In this document: piece after piece, positions 10,028-20,412 of the stretch
How positions within the stretch are numbered: the first letter of the stretch is position 1
Layout: every line of letters starts with the position of its first letter
NCBI GenBank assembly: GCA_009602725.1
Contig: WELB01000012.1
Span: 1,304,621 to 1,341,168, forward strand
DNA length: 36,548 nt
Reading direction: 5' to 3'
From: Spirogloea muscicola
Lineage: Eukaryota > Streptophyta > Zygnematophyceae > Spirogloeales > Spirogloeaceae
Notes under the pieces: model-generated
Seen by the model: the letters and a program-made list of their open reading frames with translations, nothing else
The model's database searches: none
What the model was told of the DNA's origin: nothing
Program-made: the position numbers and the translations under genes

Positions 10028-10372
10028 GGAAGGGTGCCTGGCTGGAACAGCAGGTGGTTACCGCGTACCGTAACACATTTACCATCGACCAGGTGGCCGA
10101 GCTCACGGACGAGGTGGAGCGCAACTTCGCAGGGAAAGCGGTGGAGGTGGCGGTGCCGGCGAAGGGCGAAGCGAGGGCGGCGGCTCAGCCTCGGCAGTGG
10201 GCGGTGTTCCCGCCCAGGCAGTGGCGGGAGCCCACCAAGCCGTTTGCAGCGGCCGCGGCCGCGGTCGTGCCAGCCGGGCCGGCTGGGGCCGTCCGGTGTC
10301 ATACGTGTGATCAGCCGGGGCATGTTCGGCGGGACTGCTCAGGGGGGGCCGGCATGCGGTGCGGCCTGTAAC
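10028..10372 (+). pseudogene. Gag C-terminal fragment with CCHC zinc knuckle, unrelated to the local gypsy Gag
   Basis: A plus-strand frame open to 10371 encodes an acidic helix-like stretch (TIDQVAELTDEVERNFAGKA), an Ala/Pro-rich linker and a zinc knuckle CHTCDQPGHVRRDC (CX2CX4HX4C). It then ends with a stop. The knuckle and the helical segment before it resemble retrotransposon Gag proteins, but the residues differ from the knuckle at 7035-7076. It probably comes from another retroelement family. No start or partner domains are visible. Confidence 0.6.
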
Positions 10373-11611
10373 GAATTTACACAGAAAGGGAACATCAAAA
10401 GACCATGGGTATATTAGCTGGATGGTACTGAGGAGCTAATTACGCCACTAGTCGGGCGAAGGACGACACGCGACATTGGTTCAAGCGCAAACCTGAATAA
10501 TGTCGCGCGACGCTGATGAGGGAGCAATCTGAAATTCCAGCGCGCGACTTCGACAATACCACAACTCGGAATGTAGACTTTCACTAGTTTCAGAAATTAC
10601 TAGTATTAGTACTAGGCACGGGTCCCCGCATTCGGCGGCGACTCCAGCGGCGGAGGCGGCGGCCACGGATCATCTGTGAGGGCTTGTGGCAGGACGCTCA
10701 ATAATCCCATGAGGCCGGAGGCAGGGCTCCGCGAGACCTCGATGGGAACTTAGAGGCACAAGCAGCCCATGCTCCCCCCCCCCCTCCCCTCCCTCCCCCC
10801 CCCCCAGACGCTTGTATTCTGCATTTTTTGTACTTCAAGCGTTGGCTTGTTGCCTTTTTTTGACTCATTATTTGGCTCAAACCTTCGCTTTGTGACACCA
10901 ACGCTCCTTGGGCTTGACGATCCTCATTCTTTGCACGGCCAATACGGCAAGGCGGGCGATGGCATGGACGCGTGTTGGACTCGCCACCCTGAGCAGCGGC
11001 CCGCGCACCTGCCGGCGCGTGCGGCGTCCCAGGCAGCCAAGATCGCGGCTGTAACAGTCGCACATGGGAAGGACGGGCAGTTGCTAGCCGCTGCCCAGGC
11101 CAGCTCATCGCGCACTGAGTCGGAGCAGATGAGAGCAGAGTTGGCTGAGAAAGGCCATGCTGGCAGCCAGCGGCATGGGGGCGCAGGCAGACCAGCGGCG
11201 AAGTGATGAGGAGGAGGCAAAGCACCGTGTACGCTACGGCATGGGCGTAGAGGTGGTTGAGGCCGGGATGGCAGGATGGCATGGGCGCGGCAATCGCCAA
11301 CCGTCAGGGAGCGCAGATCACCTGGTGCGCAGGGAGCACAGCCGTCGGCAGGAGCAGCAGGGCACTCGCTACCCGTTGTCTTTGCACGGGTGATGGAGGG
11401 GGCTGCGGACGAGACAGCTGCTGTTCACGTCCAGCTTTGGTGGCTCGGGAGGCGACGGGCGCATCACCGCACATCGTTTGCCGCTCTCAGGAGCACGCCG
11501 TCGCTGTCATTGGCGGACGTGGGCTGCTCGGAGGCGATCCTTTGGAAGCGCTGCAACAGCACCTTCCTGGCGGGCTGGTGGGCGACGCGCGGGTCCGAGC
11601 GTCCCACCCAC
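10373..11611. other. Unassigned stretch with poly-C tract
   Basis: No gene or known element is recognised here. A cytosine tract with a few T interruptions lies at 10773-10805. A plus-strand frame at about 10900-11206 (ASQAAKIAAVTVAHGKDGQL and similar) has an alanine-rich helical look but no recognisable domain. It may be part of a decayed Gag. Confidence 0.4.
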
Positions 11612-11978
11612 GGCCGCGCGGGGGGCGAACACCCCGACCACCTACAACGAACATGGGGCCTCGAAAGGGGCCCCTGTAGGTCGAATGTATCCATGCCGCC
11701 TGCACCAGTTGCGCCGGCACCCTTGGGTGCGGGGTCGGCGGCAGTGGCGCAGCTACCAAGCACTCGTGCCTTGGGAGCTGCCCATTCAGGGGAAAGTTCG
11801 GCGCCCAAGGCCGCACGGGGGGCGGACACCCCAACCACCTCCAACGAACCTGGGGCCTCCGAAAAGGGGCCCTGCAGGTAAGTTCCACCCATGCTGCCTG
11901 CACCAATTGCGCCGGCACCCGTGGGTGCGGAGTCGGCGGCAGTCGCGCAGCTACCAATCACTTGTGCCTTGGGGGCTG
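11612..11978. repeat. Tandem duplication with a 197-bp period
   Basis: Two adjacent copies start at 11612 and 11809 with GGCCGC(G/A)CGGGGGGCG and run through ACGAAC(A/C)TGGGGCCTC and GCGCCGGCACCC(T/G)TGGGTGCGG. They end near GTGCCTTGGG. The copies differ at scattered single bases and by small indels. Translated on the plus strand, both give a Pro/Ala-rich peptide with MPPAPVAPAPLGAGSAAVAQ in one copy and LPAPIAPAPVGAESAAVAQL in the other. Confidence 0.8.
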
Positions 11979-12093
11979 TGTAAGAGACCTCGCCCTACAC
12001 ACGCAGTTCAAGTGAGCAGTCCTTGTTGAGTTCGGCCGCTGGGGATTTGGGGTCCAATCCACTACACGGGCAAAGCACTAGCGCAGTCGAGGA
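11979..12093 (-). mobile_element. LTR3 end fragment fused to RT sequence
   Basis: It starts TGTAAGAGACCTCGCC and follows the LTR3 copies at 22094 and 28424 for about 115 bases, to CACTAGCGCAG. At that point RT-coding sequence of the next element begins directly. Confidence 0.8.
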
Positions 12094-12480
12094 TCTGACC
12101 ACTTTAGCTTCCGCGAGACGACCAAAAAGTTCAACTATACGAGGAGACGTGTACCGGTTCTTGACAGTGAGCTTGTTTAGGGCTCAATAATCGATGCACA
12201 TTCGCAGACTACCATCTTTCTTCTTCACGAAGAGGATCGGTGCACCGTACGGCAATTGGGAAGGCTCGAGGTGCCTTTACCTAGCAGTTTCTCCGCTTGT
12301 GACTGCATCTCCCAGAAATCGAGAGGGCTCAGTCGTTACATCGGACGGTACGGGGGTGAAGCGCCGGGCTCCAATGGAATTGTATGAGCCTCGCCTCGAT
12401 CCGGAGGCATACCGTCTGACGAGCATCCGTAACCACATCGGAAAACTGCCAACAAATCGTCAAGAGCCGCACCATGTGAG
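12094..12480 (-). pseudogene. RT N-terminal fragment of element 4
   Basis: Minus-strand translation gives GMPPDRGEAHTIPLEPGASP and PPYRP, then RLSP and, after a frameshift, [13 protein letters not shown]-like sequence. It aligns with 5600-5970 of element 1. The RT active site is absent because of truncation. Confidence 0.8.
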
Positions 12481-13154
12481 GCCGCATTACTCACTACTAC
12501 TGGGTCAGGGGGAGTCTCGGCACTCATCACAACACCCAGATACGCAGCCGAAGCTGGTTCCTTGCGAAGGAGCTTCTTCATTCGCACAGCTGAAAGCCGC
12601 AGAGAAGAGTCTTGCATGGGTGGTGGCACATAGGAAATGTCGACGTTGTGCAATTTAAAACGACGAGTACCACGTCGGCCGACACATGTGCGCTGCTTAT
12701 AATCAAGCAAAGACGCGGTGGCACGAGCCAATTATTGCCTAAGATGACATCAAAGGCAGACGCCAAGTCAATGACATGACAAGACACAATTGTCTTATAG
12801 CTTTGGACGCGAAGAGGCACTTTGCAAATGGCCCAGCACTATTATTTGTTGACCATTGGCCAATGTAGTCTGCAACACATGAATGGGTTCCACAGGCAAG
12901 CCAATGTTACTTACAAATGACTTACTAACACAGGATACCAAAGCACCCGTGTCTACAAGGCTCTGAGCTGGCTGACCACCCGCTATGCCGGCACCTAGCA
13001 TACTGGGCGTTGAAGCACAAAGTGCTAAGTCGCCTAGCGAAGCAAGACTAAAATGGCGAACTACATTTATCAGCAATAACTTGGGTGACCCAGCAGCACC
13101 AGGTACTATGTGAGGATGGCCTGCTGTGTAGCGACAGAGCAGGGACAGTCCCAT
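12481..13154 (-). pseudogene. Protease of element 4
   Basis: The active site LVDTGALVSCVSKSF is encoded near 12925-12965, then TTLANGQQIIVLGHL and, in another frame, SYKTIVSCHVIDLASAFDVI plus LGNNWL. The domain order matches the protease of element 1. At least two frameshifts are present. Confidence 0.85.
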
Positions 13155-14335
13155 TGGTGGTGGGGGTTCAACCCTCGCGTTTTCCTTGCCTCTGTACTGC
13201 CCCTCAGGGCCAGGTGGAGCGGACTTGCTTGAGGAGGGGTGCTTGGGAGCTTGGAAAGTACAGTCCCGGATGCGGTGGCCCTTCTGGCCACACCGGTAAG
13301 ACGGTCCTCGGGGACGAAGGCCACTGGCTTAGCTGGGCGCCGTTGCCCCACGTAGGGCTTGGCACTTGAGCGTGGCATAGTACTCGGCCGGCGCTTCGAC
13401 GATGAAGGGGCCGCCGGGTTGACGACGGCTTCCGCGAGGGGACGCTTGCGCCGGTACATCGCGAACGTGAGGCGTGCCTGCTCGATAAGGCGATTTAAGG
13501 TGTCCACCGGCTGGAAGGTGACTGCATCCAGTTGGGCGAGCAGAGCGACGTGCTCCAGTAGCCCCGCTTTGAAGCGTTGACAGTGATCGGCGTTGTCCAT
13601 CGGTCTGGTATTGAGCTTCGACAGCAACATGTGGAAACGCCGTACGTATATCCCGAAATCGTCATTGCGCATACGAATCACATCAAGTACGTTGCGGGCG
13701 TGCAAACAGGCGTGCGCCTCGCCGTACATCCTCGATAACGACCTTACGAAAAAATCCACTGGTTGTAGACCCCGGGGGTGGAGGAAGTTTTCACGCTGTC
13801 CCAGCACTGGGCGGGATCGGCAGAGAGATAAGTAGCTGCAAGACCAACACGGTGTCGCGAGCCCGTGCCGCACTGCACGAATCAAGCTAAAATCTCCGCA
13901 AGCCACGCGTTGAGCCCACCTTTGAAGGTCTGCCCACTGATTTGGCCGGAGAGGCGGGCCGGGCACGGCCCAGCTGCGGATCACGCACCTTGGTCTTCAG
14001 TGGGCGAACTCGACGCTCACCCTTGCACGTCCGGGCGATCAGCGGCCCCAGTAACGAAAGTAGGGAAGCTTCATACACATCAGATACATATGAAATGGAA
14101 CTGCTGTAATCTCCTTTGAAAGTGCGCTCGTGAAAGAGGCTACTGCCGGGTCCCTACCGCGGCCTCGTGGAGCTCCTGAAGGCGCGCAGTATGCCGCGCG
14201 TCGTCAGGGGTCAAGCAATCCGCACTTGGGGCCTGAAGCTCCGCCAGGTCGTCAACGAGCTCCTCAACCTCGAGAATTACTACTGCCGGCGGAGGGGGAC
14301 TAGGGAATGTATGGGCTCCGGCGACTCCATGCCTT
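13106..14335 (-). pseudogene. Gag of element 4
   Basis: The core region encodes DFFVRSLSRMYGEAHACLHA, then DDFGIYVRRFHMLLSKL and QRFKAGLLEHVALLAQL, followed by a basic tail. These parallel the Gag of element 1. The zinc knuckle is damaged: YRCGQKGHRIRDC is encoded at about 13261-13300 but in a shifted frame and with the first Cys lost. The proline-rich N-terminus (HTFPSPPPP, then EVEELVDDLAELQAP) lies at 14200-14335, also frameshifted. Confidence 0.85.
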
Positions 14336-14840
14336 ATGCACCACACTGACGGATCAAGTCAGAGGCGGCAGACACATCGAGGATCCATTCTGACAGGATA
14401 CTACTCAGAAGGACTGGTGCACCGAAAAACAAGTAATATGATAGCACGTGCGTCGTTTCTCCAAACCACAAAGCCGTACGAGCCGCAAGAGGGAGGTACC
14501 AAGAGTGGAAAAGCAACCAATTTCTGGCATGCGGTCAGACTTTGCCGCCCACTGGCGACCAGGTTCACTTCCGTGCCATACTGGCCCGCAAATTCGTCGG
14601 ACACAGGTGTTTTACGCAGGCAAGTACTGATTTGGCAACATAGATTGCTGCCGGGACGAAGAGCCGCTTGGTGTTTTGAAGGCCCGGTACGTGGATGTCA
14701 ACGGCGAGTGGGCACATGTGCCGCTTCACCGATGACAGCTCCACGTCCACTTTGAAAAAGTATCAATCGAACGAGAATATTCACTTGCACTTTCAGCAGT
14801 GAAACACAACCTTTTACGTGACTGGCTAGATGCAAGAACC

Positions 14841-14852
14841 CCTCTGATACCA
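14841..14852 (-). other. Primer-binding site of element 4
   Basis: The minus strand reads TTGGTATCAGAGGGG right after the LTR end ACTACA, complementary to initiator tRNA-Met as in element 1. Confidence 0.85.
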
Positions 14853-14982
14853 ATGTAGTCTGCTGATCCCTATATACACAACTAGGATCAGAACATTCTG
14901 GTTTGGGTCCGGACAGAAGGTGTTCAGGAGACAACCCTCACACAAAAGAACGCCAACGCACGTACGCGCACATGGCGCAGCG

Positions 14983-15515
14983 CGTAATGATCCAGCCGTT
15001 TGGTTAACCCACACGGGTCGCTGGCATGACATGACCGGCCATTTGGGACAAGTGGCCCGCCAGTGGCGGCTGACTAACCGGGCAAGTGGCCCGCCCAGGT
15101 GCGGGCCCCGCCCGTCCAGAAATACCCCTCGCCAGGATTTACCCGTTCAAGGGAGGATCTTTGGCCCGCCGCAAGGCAGGCCATGGAGCGACCCGCTCAC
15201 ATCCCTAGAGGGGGGTTGGCACGGGGAAACACGAGGAGCCTTGGGGCTGAGGCTCGACAGGAGTTCGACCGAGGGAAGCCCAGGAGCAGCCTTGCCGCTG
15301 CTCGCCGTCGCAGCCGCCGCCGCACTCTGCTGCGGGGCCTGCTCCGTCGGCCTGCGCCCAGGAGGTGGAGTCGCCGCCGGAAGGCGGCCGCCACAGGGCA
15401 TGCCTTTCGGTGCACCGATGCGCCAGTGCTTTGCCTATGTATAGTGGGTTGGTCCCTAAACCCCCTACAGCCGAGCTCTCACCATAACTGCGTGTGTAGG
15501 GCGACATTCTCTACA
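14983..15515 (+). mobile_element. Solo LTR3 with target-site duplication
   Basis: A 533-base LTR reading CGTAATGATCC (mutated TGTAATG) to GACATTCTCTACA. It is flanked by a perfect 5-bp duplication CAGCG at 14978-14982 and 15516-15520. Removing the LTR and one copy restores GCGCAGCGGAAGTC, the sequence seen uninterrupted near 17018. No internal element remains, so it arose by LTR-LTR recombination. Confidence 0.92.
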
Positions 15516-15785
15516 CAGCGGAAGTCTTACACTGATGCACCGCCCCAAGGTGGCGACTCTACCGAGGGTCAATAGCTGTCCCACAGGGGGGGCCGCAGCC
15601 GTGTTCTCACAGAGATCCGGTGGAGCCCGCAGCGACGAGCTGCGGCAACGGGCTGGAGCAGGCGGCATGCAGAAGAGCTGTGGAGACGGCGGCGGCAGCA
15701 GGCAGCAGCGGAGCTGGCTAGGCAGCAGCAGGGCTGTGTCTCTCTCGGCGTTGGTCGGACTCCGGAGTCCGCCCAAGGCTTACTA

Positions 15786-15791
15786 CTTATA
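15786..15791 (-). promoter_or_regulatory. TATA-like box of LTR4
   Basis: The minus strand reads AACGCTATAAGTAGTAAG downstream of a GGTGGCAGG block, parallel to the TATA regions of LTR1 and LTR2. Confidence 0.5.
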
Positions 15792-16375
15792 GCGTTCTCC
15801 TGCCACCCTTTCCCAAAGGGTGTGACGAGGGTCGCCCCCCGGGCCCTTCCCCGCAGGGGCGGCCTGACAAGGGGGTGCGAAAACTCCAAGAGAAAGGCGC
15901 ACAGGACCAAAGCCCGGCGCGCGAGTCGCGGGACTAGCACCAAGAGACCGGCGCGCAAGTCAAAGACACTGGCGTGCTTACCTGTGACTAGCGCCAAGAG
16001 GGTGGCGCGCCAGGAGGCCACGAGCCTGACTCACGGGGCCGAGGAATTAAGGCCATGGGGCAGGCCAAGAGCCTGGCTCACGGGAACAAGGGACTGCGGC
16101 CATGAGGCCAGGGGACTGAGGTCATGACGCCAAGGGAGCTGGCCCATGCGGCTAACCAGCAGGGCATTGCCTGAGGGATAGCTGGCCCACCCGGCCCGCC
16201 CGCAGGGCGTGGGCCCAAGGCGTGCGCCCAGGTCCCGAGGCGTATGGAGGCGTACGGAGCCCGGGACCTCGAAGCGTACTTAGCTACACGTGTTGCAGCA
16301 AACTTATCAGCACCATTTGGGTCAAGGTTACTAGCACCGTTGGCACGCCCAACCGGGGGGAACGTTGGTGTATAA

Positions 16376-16738
16376 AGGGGTTGGGTTGTCACAGAACACC
16401 CTGTCATGTTTCCCTGAGAGAGACATCGTTTTCTCTCAACTACGATCAGCTCCTCTGAGCATCTTTGCAGGTGGGCAGGCTGGAACGCATGCTGCGTTAT
16501 CGCCTGCACTACAACCCTCTTGGAGGCCCAACAAACGGGCGCAGAGATTCCCAGTGGCGCCAGAAGGCTTATGCTAACCAACATCGGGAGGATGTGTCCT
16601 TCGACGTGACTCATCAAGTGCTTTTGAGAAGAAAACACCTCTCCGTGCGGATTGTGGGTACGCTCGAAGTTGCTAAGCAAATGGACCTTTCCTCGTAGTA
16701 TACCATGTTGGCAAGGTGTACTCTATGAGCTCAGGAGA
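16376..16738 (+). pseudogene. Plus-strand integrase fragment
   Basis: The translation gives ETSFSLNYDQ, then VGRLERM, QRRDS-like decayed sequence, QKAYANQHREDVSFDV and KHLSVRIVGT. This follows the integrase C-terminal region encoded at 22950-23360. Several frameshifts and stops are present. It ends at an LTR1-like piece. Confidence 0.8.
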
Positions 16739-16884
16739 CTGTGCCTCTCGCCCTGTGACCCTCGCTGATGCGGACTGAAGGTCCCCAAGTCTGGTCTTAG
16801 TCCACTACTCGTAGTGCTTAATGTGCCACCCTCCTCAGGGGTCTCTGGAAGGCTTCTTTCAAGGCCCACCCTTAAGAGGGCGGT
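16739..16884 (-). mobile_element. LTR1-like fragment
   Basis: The sequence ACTCGTAGTGCTTAATGTGCCACCCTCC, CAGGGGTCTCTGGAAGG and CAAGGCCCACC follows LTR1 around 280-375 and 26550-26630. It is cut on both sides, ending where LTR4 begins at 16885. Confidence 0.75.
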
Positions 16885-17703
16885 TGTAACGTTCCTATCC
16901 CAATACTCACAGGTAGGGTTAGAACGTCCTCTTTGAGATACGGACATAGGGTTGTTTTGGAGTCAACCCCCTTACAGAGTGGAATGCCAGCGGACACAGC
17001 GCATACTCGTGCACACTGCGCAGCGGAAGTCTTACCCTGAGGCACCGCTAGGAGGTGGTGACTTGACCGAGCGTCAGTAGCTGTCCCCATACGGGGCGCA
17101 GCCATAGTACTTGCAGAGAGCCGGCGGGGTCCGCAGCGACGAGCTGCAGCGACGGGCTGGGCAGCAGGCGGCAGCAGCAGAGCTGTGGCAGCGGCTGTGG
17201 CAGCAGGCAGCAGCAGGGCTGTGCCTCTCTAGGCGTCACGAATCTGACTGAGTAGTCTGGCCTCGGCCTACTACTGTTAAGCGTTCCACCTGCCACCCCT
17301 CCCCCGAGGGTGTGACAAGGGTTGCCCCCAAGAAATTCCCATGGAGGGCGACCAATGGGGACACGAAGCGACGCCCTTTGAGCCGTACAAGGAGACACGA
17401 AGCGGCGCCCAATGGGCGGCACAAAGGAGGCGCGACGCAACGCCTTGGGCCGCACCAAGGAGGCGCAAAACAACGCCGTGGGCGGCGCGACGCGGCGCCT
17501 CGGGCGGCTCAAAGGAGGCGCAAAGCGGCGCCTCCTGGGCGGAGCACGTGCGCTGCGAAACCCGGGGCCTTGGACCTTACTTCGCTACATACTGTGGAGC
17601 GAAGCTACCGGTACCGTTCGGGACTTCCAAACGATAGATACGATACGATCATGTAAGGTTACCGGCACCGTTGGCACTCTCAAACGGCGAGAACCTTATA
17701 TAC
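16885..17703 (-). mobile_element. 3' LTR of element 5 (family LTR4)
   Basis: The outer end reads TGTAACGTTCCTATCCC on the plus strand, so the LTR ends GGAACGTTACA on the minus strand. The inner end is GGCGAGAACCTTATA next to the polypurine tract. It contains the GCAGC-rich cassette (17150-17225) and a minisatellite at 17340-17550. Confidence 0.8.
17340..17550. repeat. GC-rich minisatellite inside LTR4, about 33-bp units
   Basis: Imperfect units begin GGAGGCGC(A/G)A and contain CGCC(T/G)(T/C)GGGC(C/G)GC followed by ACCAA or TCAAA. About six units or part-units are visible. The other LTR4 copy has a different repeat in the same place. Confidence 0.7.
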
Positions 17704-17717
17704 CTCCCCATTTAGAT
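17704..17717 (-). other. Polypurine tract of element 5
   Basis: The minus strand reads TAAATGGGGAGGTA directly before the 3' LTR. Confidence 0.7.
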
Positions 17718-17719
17718 GT

Positions 17720-18761
17720 TCACGTCCTCGGAAACAAGAAGGGAGCACTACAGGAGGTCGACCCATGGGAATTAGCCCGACGGGACGATACTGGACAACT
17801 GAAAGAAGGGGCAATGCCTCTTGTCGGATACTTTCCAACGAGGGAAGGACAATTGGCAAGATTGACCGTAATTTCCCATGTACTGTGCTCAGGCGCATAG
17901 CCTAACGACTTGATAGGGTACTCACGGGCCTTACAAAGCCCACGGAGAATGTCCCGTTGTGACAAAATCTCCTCCACTCGATACTCTTCCTCGCTGTCAA
18001 GAACGAGGGGAGATGGGGGCGTTTGGACACAGCCATCCGAATCTCAAGGCCCGAGGTAAGACACATCATACCAGTGTAGCAAGCTCGTATGGGACTTTCC
18101 CGACCAGGCGCATTCACAGAAGGATCCAAGCCACATTGGCAGCAACTTGTGCGTACCTTTAGCCCGCAAGGCTAGGTGCTTAGTGCTGAATAGCACTGGG
18201 GCACCGACGTCGAAGGACACAATCTTGCTACGTAGATCAGCATACTGCTTTTGCCGGTGGTGAGCGATTGTCAAGAATGGCATATCCCTCGCTGACCCTC
18301 CAGGAGGTAACCGGGAAAGCGTACTGCAGCAGGAACGCGCTCCGGCCTCCCCACCTGCAGAGGTGATCGAAGATGCTGACAGACATGAAGAAGGGTGTAT
18401 CTTGGTGTTCACAGCATACTCGATGGAGCAAGGTACTCGTCCCAGTCAACACGACTGACTTTTACAAAATGCCTTAGCATGTCTTCCAAAAGCCGCTTCA
18501 ACCTCACAATCTGACCGTCTGGTTTTGAATAGTAACCCGTGGACATGGATTGCTTGTGCCGATAGGCTTGCACACTTCTGTCCAAAAGTGACGTGTGGTG
18601 CGAGGATCGCGGTCAGACGACTCGCTCGGGTACTCCGTGCAGTTTCCTACTCGGTCCACAGACATGCCAGCAACTTGGCAGGCTACGCTTGCTTTACTAC
18701 GCTGGCAGGTAGCGTAAGTCCTCACAAAGACTTCACTTGGACTTACAAGCCCGGCCACCAT
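17720..18761 (-). pseudogene. Integrase and chromodomain of element 5
   Basis: From the 3' side: a chromodomain (EEILSQRDILRG, then YPIKSLGYAPEHSTWEI), the GPY/F region with KLLPMWLGSF, and FDVGAPVLFSTKHLALRAKG. Further up is a zinc-finger remnant TYATCQRSKAS followed directly by sequence that belongs after the first catalytic Asp (VDRVGNC, then SDRDPRTTRHFW). Most of the catalytic core is deleted. Many frame changes are present. Confidence 0.8.
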
Positions 18762-19980
18762 AAGAGAAGCTTGATAAGTTTCCTTGTCTTTTTAAGACCC
18801 AAGTGACCACTGTACTGAGGCTCATGCGTCTCTTGCATGATACTAGTGCGCAATGCATTGCAATTGGGCACCACAATGGCGTCACCTCGCCACCAGAAAC
18901 CTTGGTCACATACTACAATGCGTGCTTTGGTTGCTCGTGCAAACCAAGGATGTGTGCAATACCCATCACAATATGCAAATACAGCTCAGAGAGGTTGGTG
19001 GTGCACTGCCGAGCGGCCCCACGGGCAGGCCGCACGTCTGCGGTCGGAGCCCTTGTGGCACACAAGACAGGCGCCACAGCAGCCCTTCGATCTTGCGGCC
19101 ACCGGGTCCGCAGCATTCCAACGTCCAGGGTGGTACACTCACTGGATTAGGATAGAACCGGACTACTAGCTCACCAAGCTTGACGCCTGCTCTGTGCTGC
19201 TGTGTGCGAAAAAGGTCGACAGGCGATGACCCATTATAAATTTATGCTGAATTTATGGGTGTGAACCAATAAATTCAGCACCCTCGAGATAGCATCGCAA
19301 CAGATGGAGGGCGTGCACAACAGCAAGGAGCTCTTGCTCCCCCCGTGGTTGAGATGCGCCCTGAAGGACAGATCAGGCAAGTCTCAACCTTTACAGGGTG
19401 ACCCTCCTGCAAGAGAACGGCACACATGCCGATCAAAGAGGCGTCACATCACATATGACCACAACGGAGCGCCTTCTCGAAGCAAGGCCCAAAACAGGTG
19501 GGCATACTAGAAGCCGTTTTAATTTTACTCAAATGCCCGCGGGCATTTGGACGTCCACCCCAGGGTACGTTCTTACGAGTGAGCTTTGTTAGAGGAGATT
19601 CCATAATTCCGTGTCTTGGCAGGAAGCCTGACAGGAACGGGGATACTGTGCCAACGAATCCTCAGAATGAACGCAACTGCGGCACATTCCGTGGCACTTA
19701 GCCAGTCCTTTACGTCAGTCTCTGCAGACAGATGCAGCATGACTTGATTACTTTCCTTGGGGTTGACGCAAACCCCATCTTTGCCCACAGCATGCCCAAA
19801 TACTGGTTACACATACTTGGCATACAATTGATTTTCACGTCGCAAAGGCGAGCATTAGCTGCGGGTGCAATATGTGATCTTCGGGTGTGATACAACCACC
19901 GGTAGTCCAAGTATACCAGCACAGAGTAATACGATGGAGTCAGAGACTCCTATTATTACAGCCTGACACGGAACTGGAAT
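18762..19980 (-). pseudogene. RNase H and RT C-terminal remnants of element 5
   Basis: Short minus-strand segments align with 4420-5520 of element 1, such as CRPARGAARQCTTNLSELYL in the linker. Nucleotide matches include GCACCCTCGAGATAGCATCGC (19280-19300) and the GTGACCCTCCTGCAAGAGAACGGCAC stretch near 19398. The frames are broken throughout. The sequence stops at the LTR3 insertion point inside RT. Confidence 0.75.
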
Positions 19981-20412
19981 TGTAACGATCCAGCCAATTG
20001 GTTAAGCCACACGGTGCTCTTAGCGTTATATGACCGCTTGCCGTTTGACGGCAAGTGGCCCGCAAGGTGGCGGGCTGGCTGGCCAGGCAAGTGACCCGCC
20101 CAGGTACGGGTCCCGCCAGTCCTATGATACCCCTTGGCGGGATCCACCCGTTCAAGGGAGGATCTTTGGGCCCGCTGCAAGGGCAGGCCAAGGTTGGGGC
20201 GACCCGTTGACACCCCTGGAGGGGGGGTGGCACGGGGGAAGCACCATGAGCATTCGGCTGAGCTTGCTACGGCCTGCCGCCGCAGCCGCCGCCGCAGCCT
20301 GCTGCGGGGCTTGCTGCGGGGAGTCCGCGGCTGCGCCCCTTGGGGGACAGCCGCCGGCTTGCGCCCAGGAGGTGGAGTCGCCGCCGGACGGCGGCGCCAC
20401 AGGGCCTGTCTT

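Larger units (their letters stand above)
12094..16372 (-). mobile_element. 3'-truncated gypsy element with 5' LTR (element 4)
   Basis: On the minus strand this reads 5' LTR (LTR4 family), primer-binding site, leader, Gag, protease and the first part of RT. It is then cut off at 12094 by the LTR3 fragment. RNase H, integrase and the 3' LTR are missing. A solo LTR3 sits inside its LTR. All reading frames are damaged. Confidence 0.85.
14854..16372 (-). mobile_element. 5' LTR of element 4 (family LTR4), split by a solo LTR3
   Basis: The inner end (TGTAGTCTGC on the plus strand) abuts the primer-binding site. The LTR runs 14854-14982, is interrupted by LTR3 at 14983-15515, and resumes at 15516. 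The outer end near 16372 contains GGCACGCCCAACCGGGGGG and matches the LTR ending at 17703. Without the insert it is about 985 bases. Bases 15880-16130 hold a degenerate repeat with units like GACTAGCGCCAAGAG. Confidence 0.8.

Noticed and set aside
10698-11300. A 200-codon minus-strand frame with a Gly-rich end
   Set aside because: The glycine run is the complement of the poly-C tract, and no recognisable domain or conserved segment is present.
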